This document shows, piece by piece, positions 1 through 11,030 of a DNA stretch of 64,000 nt. The notes beneath the pieces were generated by a model. It made no database searches and had not been told where the DNA came from. It was given only the letters and a program-made list of their open reading frames with translations. Made by a program: the position numbers and the translations under genes. Source of the stretch: Paramecium octaurelia (Eukaryota > Ciliophora > Oligohymenophorea > Peniculida > Parameciidae); assembly GCA_905182995.1 (NCBI GenBank), contig CAJJDP010000076.1, positions 194,356 through 258,355 of the forward strand. Reading direction: 5' to 3'. Positions within the stretch are counted from its first letter, which is position 1, and every line of letters starts with the position of its first letter.

Positions 1-118
1 GAGCACATTCCTCAAAGGAAAATATCGAGAACTGTGGGATACTAGAATAGCTAATCAATTTAGGAGGAGGATGAGGAATAGTCTTCTTCAAGTTTATAAT
101 AGCAATAGCGAAAATTGA
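1..118 (+). CDS. 3' end of an unidentified upstream gene
   Basis: Reading from base 2 gives about 38 sense codons ending at TGA 116-118. The peptide is rich in Arg, Asn and Tyr and its tail reads NSNSEN. Its composition resembles coding sequence more than the AT-rich gaps elsewhere in the window. Only about 50 bp separate it from the likely start of the next gene, which fits the compact spacing here. The frame beginning at base 1 is also open and runs into the channel gene, so this fragment could instead be leader sequence. No family is recognised. Confidence 0.45.
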   Translation, partial: STFLKGKYRELWDTRIANQFRRRMRNSLLQVYNSNSEN

Positions 119-168
119 TATTTATGAATTCGCCAATCTAATAGCCATGTGACATAAGTGGGAGTGAT

Positions 169-3100
169 ATGAAAGTACCCACAATTTATACTAATATCCA
201 TTCAAACAAAAGTTTTGAGAAGAATTCTTTTTAAAAAGAATCAAAAGTAAAAGTGATTGAAAATAACAGTGCTAGTAGGTTGGTTGATGTTTCAGGTTTA
301 GAGCCTCATGATTCATTGCAATCTGAATCAGTATAAAATTAGAGATTAATTATAGCTGCAGTTATAATTGATGGATAAAAGCAAATCTGGCACTCTTAAC
401 ACTCAGCGTGTGAAGAACATAGTCAACAGGTTTGTCCAAAGGATGAGAAGAAAGATTAATTGGAGTTAATTGAGAGACATCACTTTGATCGACGATTCCG
501 CCTAAAGTAGATATTTTTAGAAATCAATTAGTATAACCTCAAATGTATAGATGGTTCACGATCTCCTACTTTGCTTTGACCTCAGCCATCATATTGGCAT
601 CTTCCATAATTATTCCTCTATAAGCAGCCGAGGAACCAGGCTTTGATATCGCAGCTTATATTATCCATGGATTTTCAATCATTCAAATAGCCGCTGATCT
701 TCATTTTAAGAGAGGACCATTTCATTTGAGCGAGGGTAGGTTCAATACCGAATATCGCGATAACTCCAAGATCGTCCTGGATCTAAGTCGACTAGTCTCA
801 GCTTTGATATTAGTCTTTTCGTATTAATACAGGATCAAATACATCATTATCCCTTTTATTATATTGCAATTGGCTAGATAAGCAGAGCGATTTGAAAACA
901 TATACACATCCACTTAGTTGGCAATATACATCCTAATTCTTTGGGTGGCTTTGATTATGACCTTTGCCTGTTTATTAGAATCTGACGAAGGAATTCATTA
1001 CTCACTTTCATTAGCGATCTCCATACTTACACACAATGGAGCTATAACAATAGATGTCACTCCCTCAAATGCTACGCTCCTGCAAATTTTTATGATCGTT
1101 AGTTCCTTCAATATGATTTACACCGCATCAGTAATATTCATTTGGATCAAACCATCTAAGAAGCTGGAAGAGGAGAAGGAAAAACATCTGGCTGCTTTTT
1201 TGAATGGCATTAAAGACAAAAGCCTCGACTATGGATTACAATGTCGTTGTTACTCTTATTTGGAATATGTAATTGATGTAATGCCTAGCTTCTATCTAAG
1301 ATTAGGAAGACATCATAAAGACTAGAGATCTTTTAGCTAAGAAGTTGTCTCCAGGTCTTTAGGAAGAACTCTAAATCTCTATTCGTTCTAAGATGGTTGA
1401 TAAAATTAAGCTGTTTAATAAGTTTTCGTCCAGTTTGAAGTAACAACTGATTTATTGGTTCGACATGGCCCAATATAATCCAGAGGAGAATATTGTTTAA
1501 GTAAAGTTGTTATAATAGAATATCATAGGAACATTAGGTTGAAGATTTCTGTCTCTACTTTATTTTAAAAGGAAAAGTGAAGATTCAATTTTAAGGCTAC
1601 TTTCAAGGGAAACCAAAAAGGACTTTTCATACTTTGTCTGAAGGATAAACCTTTGGGGAATTCTCATTCGTAAGTGGGATTCCTCCTTATATTTCCATCA
1701 ATAGTCAAAGTTTGACCACAGTATTAAAATTGAGAAGGTCGGATTTCATGGAAATCATAAAGACATTCCCTCATGACAACGAGATATTTTGCTTATTCAA
1801 GGATAATTGCAATTAGAATCATAATACTTTCGAATGTCATTATTGTAAGACCAAGGGTCATCTGTTATTTGAATGCCAATACTTGTAATATTATCCAAAA
1901 AAAATAAACATTATTGAAAAGCATATCTATCCTCATACCTAAGCACGTTTTAAAATTGAAAGAAAAAATAAAGAACCTAAGGCTCTGTTGATGTTGTTTG
2001 TTGTCGGAGAAAGAGCTAAACAATATCAATAGAAGTTATCGTAGGAAGTAATGACATCTGAGGACTTCCCAATGTCATCTTAACTACCTTACAGCGAAAG
2101 TATATATACATTTATATAAATATATTTTAAATCTACTTAGATTAGACATAACGCTCCGCCAGCTATTTGAGTAAAACATAATCAGTTCATAAACAGAGTC
2201 CTGAAATAAGTGACAACCAAGATAGTGAAGGAGATTAACTCTACGAAGATTTGGGCATTGATCCAGCATTCAATAATTAGTTGAGAAAATAATAAAATAA
2301 AACTACTCTAAGAACAGCTGGATTTCCCTTCATGTCTGAAACTCTAGGTATTTATGTTAGCCAATACGTAATAGAGAATTTGCATAAGGAGAAATTGCAA
2401 GTTATTACAGAGTAATCCCAAAGTAAGTAACTTGAAACTCTTAACTCAAAGCAAGAAGATACGAATTAATTGAGCAAGCAGAGTAGTGGTTCTCAAGCCT
2501 TTGCTAAGAAAAATCATCTCTATGCTGCTGCTCGTTCTATGCATACCAAATTGACTTTTCGTTATTAACAATAACAATCAGGATAGATGGATGATCAAGT
2601 TCAATTTCAATAACAACAATAGAATTCAATCAGACAAACCTCAAATCGTTCTAACACCTATTCAAATCCTCTGTCTAACAACTTATCTAATAATCCCTCC
2701 AGCAATTCTAAGGTAAATACAAAGTCTGCTAGAGTTTCTCCAACTCAATTTCAATAGCCTCCTCCTTAAAAAAAGAAGGAGGATAGAGGATCATATAGTG
2801 ATTAATCACTTTCAGAATAGCAGAGACACACAAATAGAAAGAAGAGCACTAAAACTGGTACAAAGGTGAGCATTCTCAATTAGATGTCGCAGTTCCAAAT
2901 TATTAATACTCCAGAGGTATGGAATTTGAATTATTAAAGAATCATCACTATTAATATAACGATATCGTGTTTAATAGATTTGAAAAGATGCATTTATTTA
3001 AGTATTATAATCCACATAATAACTATGATAATGTAATCATAAGGTACAATTCATTATCAATTGTAGAATAAACAAATTCCACAGAACAAAAAAAGTCAAA

Positions 3101-3178
3101 CCTATTCATTACACTATAAAGTGTTTTGTGTCTTCAAAAATAAAGAAAGTCAAGAAGATTCTGCATTCTTAATTATGA
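169..3178 (+). CDS. Cyclic-nucleotide-binding-domain ion channel, pore-degenerate
   Basis: Six-TM CNG/HCN/EAG-type channel. Seven introns restore the frame: 331-355, 507-531, 1278-1305, 1501-1528, 2100-2140, 2917-2939 and 3044-3066. TM segments S1-S6 are encoded by about 550-1160, followed by the C-linker (TRDLLAKKLSPGLQEEL) and a cyclic-nucleotide-binding domain (about 1530-1790, with EGQTFGEFSF). A Cys/His cluster follows at 1800-1890, then a long Gln/Ser-rich tail ending in a conserved-looking FEKMHLFKYYNPHNNY segment. The pore loop lacks the TxGYGD filter; the aligned stretch reads THNGAITIDVTP. The S4 segment carries few basic residues. The start is uncertain: ATG 169 is preferred; ATG 124 and 371 are in the same reading. 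Family membership is clear from the order of segments, but K+ conduction is doubtful. Confidence 0.8.
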
Positions 3179-3249
3179 TATATGTTAAGTGTCTTACTTA
3201 AATATAAGATAGTATTTTGTGAAATTTAATGATGAAAATGATATAGTTC

Positions 3250-4758
3250 TCATTTTAAATTTTAGTTCTCACCAAATTTCTCCTCAATCCATCTCATTGT
3301 AATTGATCCTGGTCTTTCAATTGGTAATCCAAATGCTCTTGACCAAATGAGATTAGCCATGCATCCTAATGCTCTTGAGACAGCAAAGACAACTGTGTAG
3401 TATTGGAACTCTCTCATTCCATAATGATAGAGCAAGACTCCTGAGTGTGCATCAACATTTCTACTATAATGATTAATAAATACGGCCATGGATTCTAGAT
3501 CTTTCCAATAGTCTTCAAAACAGGTGGGATCACATGATAACATTGTCTAACCAAATCAACTAAGGGATCGTCTTTGATGTGTCTGGCTGCAAAATCTTTT
3601 TGATGGATGAAGCGGGGATCAGTATATCTTAAAACAGCATGTCCATAGCCTGGAATTACTTTGCCCTCTCTGATTGTAGTTAGTACATAATCTTGGATCT
3701 TCTCGTTTGAGATGTTCTCACCCAATTCATCCTATTAAATAATTAATCTATTGAAATACTCTCATTTCTAATAGCCATTTAAGCACTTCCTAATTAGCAA
3801 GACCATGTAATGGACCTGCCAAACCATTGACACCAGCAGAATATGACAAATATGGGTCTGCCAAAGCTGAACCAACCAAATGTGTTGTATGGGCACTCAC
3901 ATTACCTCCTTCATGATCAGCATGGATGCTTAAATATCCTCTCAAACATTCTCGAACTTCGAATTTTTTGTATCCCAGCATGTGAGCATAATTACCAGCC
4001 CAATCCAAGCTCTCATCAGCTGAGATGATTTCTCCATTCTACATTATTATAATCCATATACCTTATATTTATGTCTGTAAATGAGAGCAGCCACTCTTGG
4101 GATCTTGGCTAACAAGTTCATTGCGTCTTCGTAGAAATACTCCCAATATTAAGGTTTTGAGACTTTTCCTTAATCATAAACTTGTTAGAAAAGGGAATCT
4201 TTTTATAGATACAATAAAGTTTGAGACAACATAGTCATGGGATGGGCTGTTTTTGGTAAACTCAAGATAAAGTGTTGTGTTTGAGAATCCAATTATCCTC
4301 TCTACTTCCATTCCTATTGCACATCAGCAAATTCTTGCTCAGCTAAAAATATGAATCAATCTTCTTACAAGGGAAATCACCTGTGCACAACAACCAGAAC
4401 AAAGCTTCTGGTAAAGGTTCATGCCCATTCTCACCCTTTTAGAGGTACTCTTGTAATTCTGGGATATTGTAGTCTCTCATTGTGATACCCTGAGAGAACT
4501 TTATATGAAAATCTTTACTGTCTTAGCATCTAATAAGGATGCATCATAAAAGAGAGCAAACACGTTCCTCATTCCTCCGATGGCCTGATCAACTGTCACC
4601 TTACAGACTTCTTTAGATCCATATCGCTTCCTCACATCACGGAGTAGAGCTTGTTTGACTGGCACTAGCTCCCTCATTCTTTGTTTTAAGAGGCCGTGGG
4701 TATTGTTGTACAAGCTTCTATAGAATAATTGGGCAACACTTTGTTGTTTTGAATGCAT
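3250..4758 (-). CDS. Citrate synthase, mitochondrial type
   Basis: Condenses acetyl-CoA and oxaloacetate to citrate, the first step of the TCA cycle. Read on the minus strand from ATG 4758 across several tiny introns (one near 4501-4520, another near 4345-4380, others near 4040-4070 and 3730-3760). Family blocks appear in order: [25 protein letters not shown], the active-site His region [20 protein letters not shown], the substrate loop [12 protein letters not shown], and [15 protein letters not shown] with the second catalytic His. The protein ends [13 protein letters not shown]. Total length is about 460 residues, as expected for the eukaryotic enzyme. The basic, Gln/Ser-rich first 15 residues could be a mitochondrial presequence. 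No key residue appears missing. Confidence 0.95.
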
Positions 4759-5110
4759 GATGAGATATTAATATTATTGTCTCGATAAAAAGATATTTTG
4801 TCATTTATACACGCAGTATTTATATAATAATAGCCTAATGAATAAGATACGCAAATTCTCTTTTATTTTTTATAAAATTTAATATTATAATTATATTCTT
4901 TTATTATCTAAAAATAAATATTATTATAATAATAATTTAATATTATTGCTCTACAAATGAATTTTAATTAAGTTACATATTAATTTGTTAATCTCGAATA
5001 AATTGTCACTTTATTGTTCGATAAAAAATAAATTTTTTTGGTATAAAATAATTAAATTAATCCATTATGTAAAAAAGTGTTAACATATTATAAACCCTTT
5101 ATATATATCA
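4759..5110. other. AT-rich intergenic gap
   Basis: 352 bp between the citrate synthase start and the SDR stop. Very AT-rich, with runs such as TATTATAATAATAAT. It must hold the citrate synthase promoter and the SDR 3' end. No further gene is seen. Confidence 0.6.
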
Positions 5111-6020
5111 TCACAATTCCTACACCTTCTAAAGATAAAAGAATTATCCTTGATAGGCAGGATTCACCTCAAATTGTAATTCTACCAAATATACAGGAGT
5201 TAAAGCCCCTTGTTCTATTGTCAGCACTGCTCCCTCTGCCGCCATATCAGTTTTCACCCATCCAGGACAACATGTGTAAACTTATAAATTTTTTTGTTTA
5301 ACATCAGCATTTGATGCTGTAGTCTTGACATAAGTATTAATGAGTAATTTGCTAATTCCATATCCCCAGCTTGGCCAACCATTCTGTGCATATGTATCTA
5401 TATATAACAAATCTTTATACTATTCTTAACATGTTCTTAGAATTCATCAGCCAACTTGAAAACATCGTCTCTTGTAATGTTTGGATTCTTGAATCTTTTG
5501 ACTAGATCATCAGACTCCAAAATTTTAGTGTTCCCAACTGATGATCCAATTGTAATGATCTTTCCATTTTAAACCAATAAAGGAATGAATTTTTCAGTCA
5601 ATTCCACTAGAGTATAATAGGTGAGAATTTATACCTGTGCCATAGAAGTTAGGTGTAAAGGTATATTACACAATTTCAAAATTGAAATCATCTGACTTGA
5701 CAGCTACGGCAGCATTGTTGATCAAGATATCAGCTTAATGGAATCTAGTTGTAAATTCCTGAATGAATTTATCAATGCTATCACTACTACTAATGTCCAA
5801 TTCAATAATGTCAATTCTATCTTGAGAAAGCTGATAATAATTTAAAGTATAAGGATACATTGTATTTTTCGATCAATTAGGTTCTAGACTTTTGAGCTAG
5901 ATCAAGAGATCGACAAGCCATAATAACTTTGTATGACTACTTCTGAATAAGATTTTCAAGAATGCCAAAGCCAATACCTTTGTTAGCTCCTGTTATGACA
6001 ACTGTCTTTAAGGCTTACAT
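5111..6020 (-). CDS. Short-chain dehydrogenase/reductase, carbonyl-reductase-like
   Basis: NAD(P)H-dependent oxidoreductase of the classical SDR superfamily, closest in layout to carbonyl reductase. From ATG 6020 the N-terminus reads VVITGANKGIGFGI, the Rossmann dinucleotide-binding motif TGxxxGxG. DILINNAAVA (NNAA motif) follows, then IITIGSSVGN with the catalytic Ser region, and WGYGISKLL, which supplies the YxxxK catalytic pair. CCPGWVKTDM after it is typical of carbonyl reductases. Introns of about 25 nt interrupt it near 5605-5635 and 5400-5425. The stop is TGA at 5111-5113. The natural substrate cannot be inferred. Confidence 0.9.
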
Positions 6021-6163
6021 AAATTAGAAATAATGATTTTCTCAATTCCAAGAGTTGGATATGAAATGATTTAATAGATATAATTAATCGGTTTCTAATT
6101 CTCAATTCCAAATTGTATCCAAGAAAATTCAAGTTTAATAATAAAAGTAACAGCTTAAATTTA

Positions 6164-7150
6164 ATGTCGATGATAGATAAGGCATTGAAGAAGGCTGTTG
6201 GTTTGGGGTACTTAAAGTGGGGATTGATATTCGGTTTGGCAAACGGAATGGCTGTGTATTCATATTATAAGGAGAATCGAAATAAATAGGATTTGGAAGC
6301 TTACCAATAATCAGTGACTAGATATGTCTCATATTAATCTGGTAAAGTGGCAGAAACGCACATTCCGAAATGGTTGAGAAGTCCTCTATTTTCATTGTTT
6401 GGTTATGTTTATGATGTGAATTATGATGATATGTTGGAGCCACTTGAAAATTATGAAAACTTTCAACAATTTTTTACTCGCAAGATAAAAAGCAGAGAAT
6501 TCGATAAAAATGTAAATAAGTTGATAGTGCCAGCAGATTCTAAGGTGCTATCATTTTGCGAAGTGAAGGATGATAGTCCAATATTAGTTAAGAATGTGCA
6601 TTATAAATTGGGGTATTTTTTAACTGGACAAGAGACTTTTGAGATGACTCCTTAAGTATTGGAGGATGCAAAGAAAAGAAAGAATACGAAGCTATATTCA
6701 GTGATATTTTATTTGGCTCCTGGAGACTATCACAGATATCATTTGCCAAGTGATTTTTAATTGAAAAGCAGGAGTCATATAGTTGGACATCTGGCACCCG
6801 TAAAGATCAGCTACATTTCAAGCACACCAAAGGTATATGAGACAAATGAGAGAGTGGCATTGTTTGGAACATATAATTTTGGATTAATGAGCATAGTTTT
6901 GGTGGGTGCAACCAATGTGGGATCAATGACTTTAAATTATGATAAGGAATTTTAGACTAATTAGAAGGCTCAGGAATTGTTTGTTTACAAACATTATGAT
7001 CCAACTATTTCGCTTAGAAAAGGTGATGAATTGGGAATGTTCAAATTGGGCTCAACAGTTGTTATGATGTTTGAGGCGGAGAATGTGAAATGGAATATAG
7101 AGGAAGGGTAGAAGTGTAAGTGGGGGGATGTATTTGCTGAAGTAAGTTGA
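6164..7150 (+). CDS. Phosphatidylserine decarboxylase
   Basis: Decarboxylates phosphatidylserine to phosphatidylethanolamine. Intronless 328-residue frame from ATG 6164 to TGA 7148-7150. Residues 15-35 contain a hydrophobic segment ([19 protein letters not shown]) that probably anchors the protein in a membrane. Family motifs are all present: [14 protein letters not shown], the histidine block [20 protein letters not shown], and near the C-terminus [10 protein letters not shown]. In known PSDs the LGST serine is where autocatalytic cleavage creates the pyruvoyl cofactor, splitting beta and alpha chains. The layout resembles the mitochondrial inner-membrane type. The next gene starts only 31 bp downstream. 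Confidence 0.95.
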
Positions 7151-7181
7151 GTTTTGATAAAATATATCAATTTTAATTTTA

Positions 7182-8560
7182 ATGGCAATATAAAGAATAA
7201 AAGAATAGGAGGTGTCATACTCTTATCTCTACATTGTAGTATCATACATAGTGATCAAGTATCTGTTGGAACAATTTATCAATCTGAGACAATTGGATTA
7301 ATTGTCAGTGAAACAGATGCCTATTCACATTGAATAGACTTTGGGGATCACGCAGAAGCAATTCAAGAGAAGTTAGCGATTTTATTATGACAAACTGTAA
7401 ATTTGATTTGATGTTGCGTAGGTCGTTTGAAATGTACACGAAATCAATAAAAACAGCAATTGAGATAATTGTAATATTATGTGGAGTGATGCCCTTTATT
7501 TGGGAAAGGACTGTGACTTTCTTTAAGATGGACCCGAATTCAGAGGTAATTCTATTTTGATTATAGTTTCAAAGAGGATTGGCATATATCTTTGTGGAAT
7601 TTTTACGCCTCAAATTAATTGATGTTCCTAATAATTTTTATAACACTCATGTGATAGAGAAGAGATATGATCTGAGTCAAATATCATTCGCTCTGCAATT
7701 CAGTGATCTAGTCATTGAATCAGCATTGTGGGTGGTCTTTGTACCAATACTACTCTACTCCTACTTATATGTGGCTGAACTGGGAGGTGACTACTTTTTC
7801 ATAGCGGTATATTCGACTACACAACATATAGATGCAACTCTTTGTACTGATCATGGCAATAGTGTCCAGTCTCGTCTATCCTAATTATATTCAACCACTC
7901 TTCAACGAATTCGAAGAACTCAAAGAAACTCAACTCAAACAAGCCATCAGTCAATTAGCATTCAGAATGAATTTCCCATTGGAGAAGATCCTGGTTATGG
8001 ATGGGTCCAAAAGATCGGACCATTCAAATGCCTACTTCTTTGGTATGTACAGCAAGCGAATAGTGCTGTATGACACTCTCATCAATAATCTGACAAACGA
8101 GGAGATTGTGGCTGTGGTTGCTCATGAATTGGGACATTGGAAATATAGACATCCCTACATCAAATTATTATTCTTTTGCATCAAAAGTATGTATTAGTAT
8201 TTAATTATAGTTTTGATCACTTTCTACATCTTTGGCTTCTACAGAGATTCGGATGTCGTGTTCTTGAGTTTTGGTTTCAAGGAGAAGTCCATCTTCATTG
8301 GGTCTGCCTTGTTCTTTTCTCTCTTTGAACCCATGAATACATTGTTCCAAATATTCGAACTCCATTTGTCCCGTTTCTTCGAGTATCAGGCAGACATATT
8401 TGCCAATCATCATGGTCTCGGGTCCTATTTGATGAGTGGATTGATCAAGCTGTTCAAATAGAACTCCACGAATTTGATGGTAGACCCAATCTATCAATGG
8501 TACTATAATAGTCATCCCTCATTGTTTGAGCGATTGAAGTACTTAAATAAATTGAGATGA
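7182..8560 (+). CDS. STE24: CAAX prenyl protease 1 (STE24/ZMPSTE24, M48 metalloprotease)
   Basis: Integral-membrane zinc protease that removes the -aaX tripeptide from prenylated CaaX proteins. Introns 7397-7421, 7546-7566 and 7807-7831 restore the frame; a fourth, 8187-8210, is 24 nt with no stop and is inferred from spacing. Motifs: KRSQRFYYDKLSFEMY near the N-terminus, SDHSNAYFFGMYSKRIVLYD, and zinc-binding VVAHELGHWK (HExxH). Further on, FEYQADIFA supplies the third zinc ligand (E) and YYNSHPSLFERL is typical of the C-terminus. Several hydrophobic helices lie between. It ends at TGA 8558-8560. From 7878 onward the sequence is repeated exactly at 9220-9902. Confidence 0.95.
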
Positions 8561-9217
8561 TTAATTAATTACTTTTTTATAATTCATATTAATTATTTGA
8601 CATTATCATATAAATTTTTTGGCCAAATCCCTCTCTTAAAAATCCTAATTTTTTTTGGCATTAAAATAATGAACAACAAACTCGCTGATTTAATTAGCAA
8701 CTACCTCAACGAATAGAAACATCTAACCGATAAGTATACTAGGTTATTCAATCAAATTAAACAAGCTGACTCCTATTATGGTCGCAATTCCAATTCTATT
8801 CTAAATCTCAAGAAAAGGTCTTCAAATTCAGATTACAGTTATAGTTCCAACAAAGAAAAAGTATACTGTTAATTTTGTGGAAAGCAATACACTAGCAGAT
8901 TGCCGCTCAAAAATCACATCGAAAAGTTCCACTTCCAAGAAAACTACCCTTCCAAACAGGAACTGTCCACCAAACAGATCACTCCCTATGATGATGATGA
9001 TGAAGATTACAGAAATGACGAAAATAGTTACAATGAAGCAGATGAAGAATTGAGACAAAAATTATTAAGGAATGTCCAAGCCATTGAGAAGAGAGAACGC
9101 CAGGGTCCTCCTCAAGAAGAAGTCATCATCAGTGGCATAGATTCAGATTCAGACAATTGATTTCTATTCAATATTCAATTAATTACATATTTATACATAC
9201 AATTGTGATGTCTCTTA
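7878..9217. repeat. First copy of an exact 1340-bp direct repeat
   Basis: This unit spans the second half of the STE24 gene and the whole zinc-finger gene. It recurs at an offset of 1342 bases. The copies read as identical wherever I compared them, including non-coding bases. It ends one base before the N at 9219. Confidence 0.95.
8669..9160 (+). CDS. Single C2H2 zinc-finger protein
   Basis: Intronless 163-residue frame from ATG 8669. The first 65 residues are polar and probably helical. One classical zinc finger follows at about residues 70-92 (YCQFCGKQYTSRLPLKNHIE then KFH; C-x2-C...H-x4-H). An acidic Asp/Glu run (YDDDDEDY) and a charged helix come next. The tail SGIDSDSDN looks like a casein-kinase-2 target. 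A single finger is rarely enough for sequence-specific DNA binding, so RNA or protein binding is possible. It is repeated exactly at 10011-10502, very probably the same gene assembled twice. Confidence 0.75.
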
Positions 9218-9218
9218 G

Positions 9219-9219
9219 N
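9219..9219. other. Ambiguous base N marking a sequence join
   Basis: The only N in the window. It sits exactly between the two copies of the 1340-bp repeat, with a single unmatched G (9218) before it. This is the signature of two contig ends placed next to each other without their overlap being merged. Confidence 0.9.
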
Positions 9220-9902
9220 ATCCTAATTATATTCAACCACTCTTCAACGAATTCGAAGAACTCAAAGAAACTCAACTCAAACAAGCCATCAGTCAATTAG
9301 CATTCAGAATGAATTTCCCATTGGAGAAGATCCTGGTTATGGATGGGTCCAAAAGATCGGACCATTCAAATGCCTACTTCTTTGGTATGTACAGCAAGCG
9401 AATAGTGCTGTATGACACTCTCATCAATAATCTGACAAACGAGGAGATTGTGGCTGTGGTTGCTCATGAATTGGGACATTGGAAATATAGACATCCCTAC
9501 ATCAAATTATTATTCTTTTGCATCAAAAGTATGTATTAGTATTTAATTATAGTTTTGATCACTTTCTACATCTTTGGCTTCTACAGAGATTCGGATGTCG
9601 TGTTCTTGAGTTTTGGTTTCAAGGAGAAGTCCATCTTCATTGGGTCTGCCTTGTTCTTTTCTCTCTTTGAACCCATGAATACATTGTTCCAAATATTCGA
9701 ACTCCATTTGTCCCGTTTCTTCGAGTATCAGGCAGACATATTTGCCAATCATCATGGTCTCGGGTCCTATTTGATGAGTGGATTGATCAAGCTGTTCAAA
9801 TAGAACTCCACGAATTTGATGGTAGACCCAATCTATCAATGGTACTATAATAGTCATCCCTCATTGTTTGAGCGATTGAAGTACTTAAATAAATTGAGAT
9901 GA
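9220..9902 (+). pseudogene. 5'-truncated second copy of the STE24 gene
   Basis: Identical to 7878-8560: the C-terminal half including AHELGH and the C-terminal block, but no start codon, N-terminal membrane segments or promoter. It begins in mid-codon at the N. If the repeat is an assembly artefact this is not a separate pseudogene but the same exon seen twice. Confidence 0.8.
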
Positions 9903-10010
9903 TTAATTAATTACTTTTTTATAATTCATATTAATTATTTGACATTATCATATAAATTTTTTGGCCAAATCCCTCTCTTAAAAATCCTAATTTTTTTTGG
10001 CATTAAAATA

Positions 10011-10502
10011 ATGAACAACAAACTCGCTGATTTAATTAGCAACTACCTCAACGAATAGAAACATCTAACCGATAAGTATACTAGGTTATTCAATCAAATT
10101 AAACAAGCTGACTCCTATTATGGTCGCAATTCCAATTCTATTCTAAATCTCAAGAAAAGGTCTTCAAATTCAGATTACAGTTATAGTTCCAACAAAGAAA
10201 AAGTATACTGTTAATTTTGTGGAAAGCAATACACTAGCAGATTGCCGCTCAAAAATCACATCGAAAAGTTCCACTTCCAAGAAAACTACCCTTCCAAACA
10301 GGAACTGTCCACCAAACAGATCACTCCCTATGATGATGATGATGAAGATTACAGAAATGACGAAAATAGTTACAATGAAGCAGATGAAGAATTGAGACAA
10401 AAATTATTAAGGAATGTCCAAGCCATTGAGAAGAGAGAACGCCAGGGTCCTCCTCAAGAAGAAGTCATCATCAGTGGCATAGATTCAGATTCAGACAATT
10501 GA
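10011..10502 (+). CDS. Duplicate copy of the C2H2 zinc-finger gene
   Basis: Identical to 8669-9160, including the single finger YCQFCGKQY...H-x4-H, the Asp-rich run and the DSDSDN tail. The flanks are identical too, so it is probably the same gene shown twice; downstream unique sequence continues from this copy. Count it once. Confidence 0.6.
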
Positions 10503-10670
10503 TTTCTATTCAATATTCAATTAATTACATATTTATACATACAATTGTGATGTCTCTTATGAACAATTCAACAAGGATTTTGATTTTTATACAGATGGCA
10601 CTTATTTTTTTTACGGATTTCAATAATATTTATGGATTCACAATAGATTGATTGTCCACTCTCAGAATTG

Positions 10671-10970
10671 ATGACGAATGAAGAAATCAGAGAATGGGCT
10701 TTCTCCTTGGATCCTCAACCAGAAAAGAAAAGCAAATTAAATTCCTCCATGCCTCAAATCAGCAGTTCAGCTACTATCAATAGGGCATGTCAAAAGTAAT
10801 AAGAGTAGAAGACCAAACACATCCCTCGAATCATTTAACCTCAACCTCCTCAAATAGAAAATCAAAAACAAAAAAAAGAGATCATTCATCGCTTAAAACA
10901 CTAGAATAAATTGATGAAGGAAATGATCTAGTAGCAAAAAGACTTGTTAGAGCAAATGAAAAAGGCTTGA
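10671..10970 (+). CDS. Small coiled-coil protein, unknown
   Basis: Intronless 99-residue frame, ATG 10671 to TGA 10968-10970. It begins MTNEEIREWAFSLDPQP. The middle is Ser/Pro/Gln-rich and the final 40 residues (EIIHRLKHQNKLMKEMIQQQ onward) have heptad-like Leu/Met spacing, suggesting a coiled coil. No family is recognised. A different frame upstream (10550-10640) is also open and begins with an ATG, so the true start or an upstream exon is uncertain. Confidence 0.5.
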
Positions 10971-11030
10971 TTCAATTTTTAATTATAATTATAATTATAT
11001 CAATAAATTTAAATAAAAAAAAGATAACTT

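Larger units (their letters stand above)
9220..10559. repeat. Second copy of the exact 1340-bp direct repeat, probable assembly artefact
   Basis: Corresponds base for base to 7878-9217. After 10559 the sequence continues into unique DNA (next base T, where the first copy shows G then N). The most economical reading is that the locus exists once, with 7878-9217 and 9220-10559 being the overlapping ends of two contigs. Confidence 0.9.

Noticed and set aside
8201-8515. Antisense open frame of 104 codons opposite STE24 (and its repeat at 9543-9857)
   Set aside because: It is the mirror of strongly conserved STE24 coding sequence and has no motif of its own.
9220-10559. A recent tandem duplication creating a second STE24 fragment and a second zinc-finger gene
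   Set aside because: The copies are identical in coding and non-coding DNA and meet at an N with one unmatched base, which fits contig overlap far better than biology.
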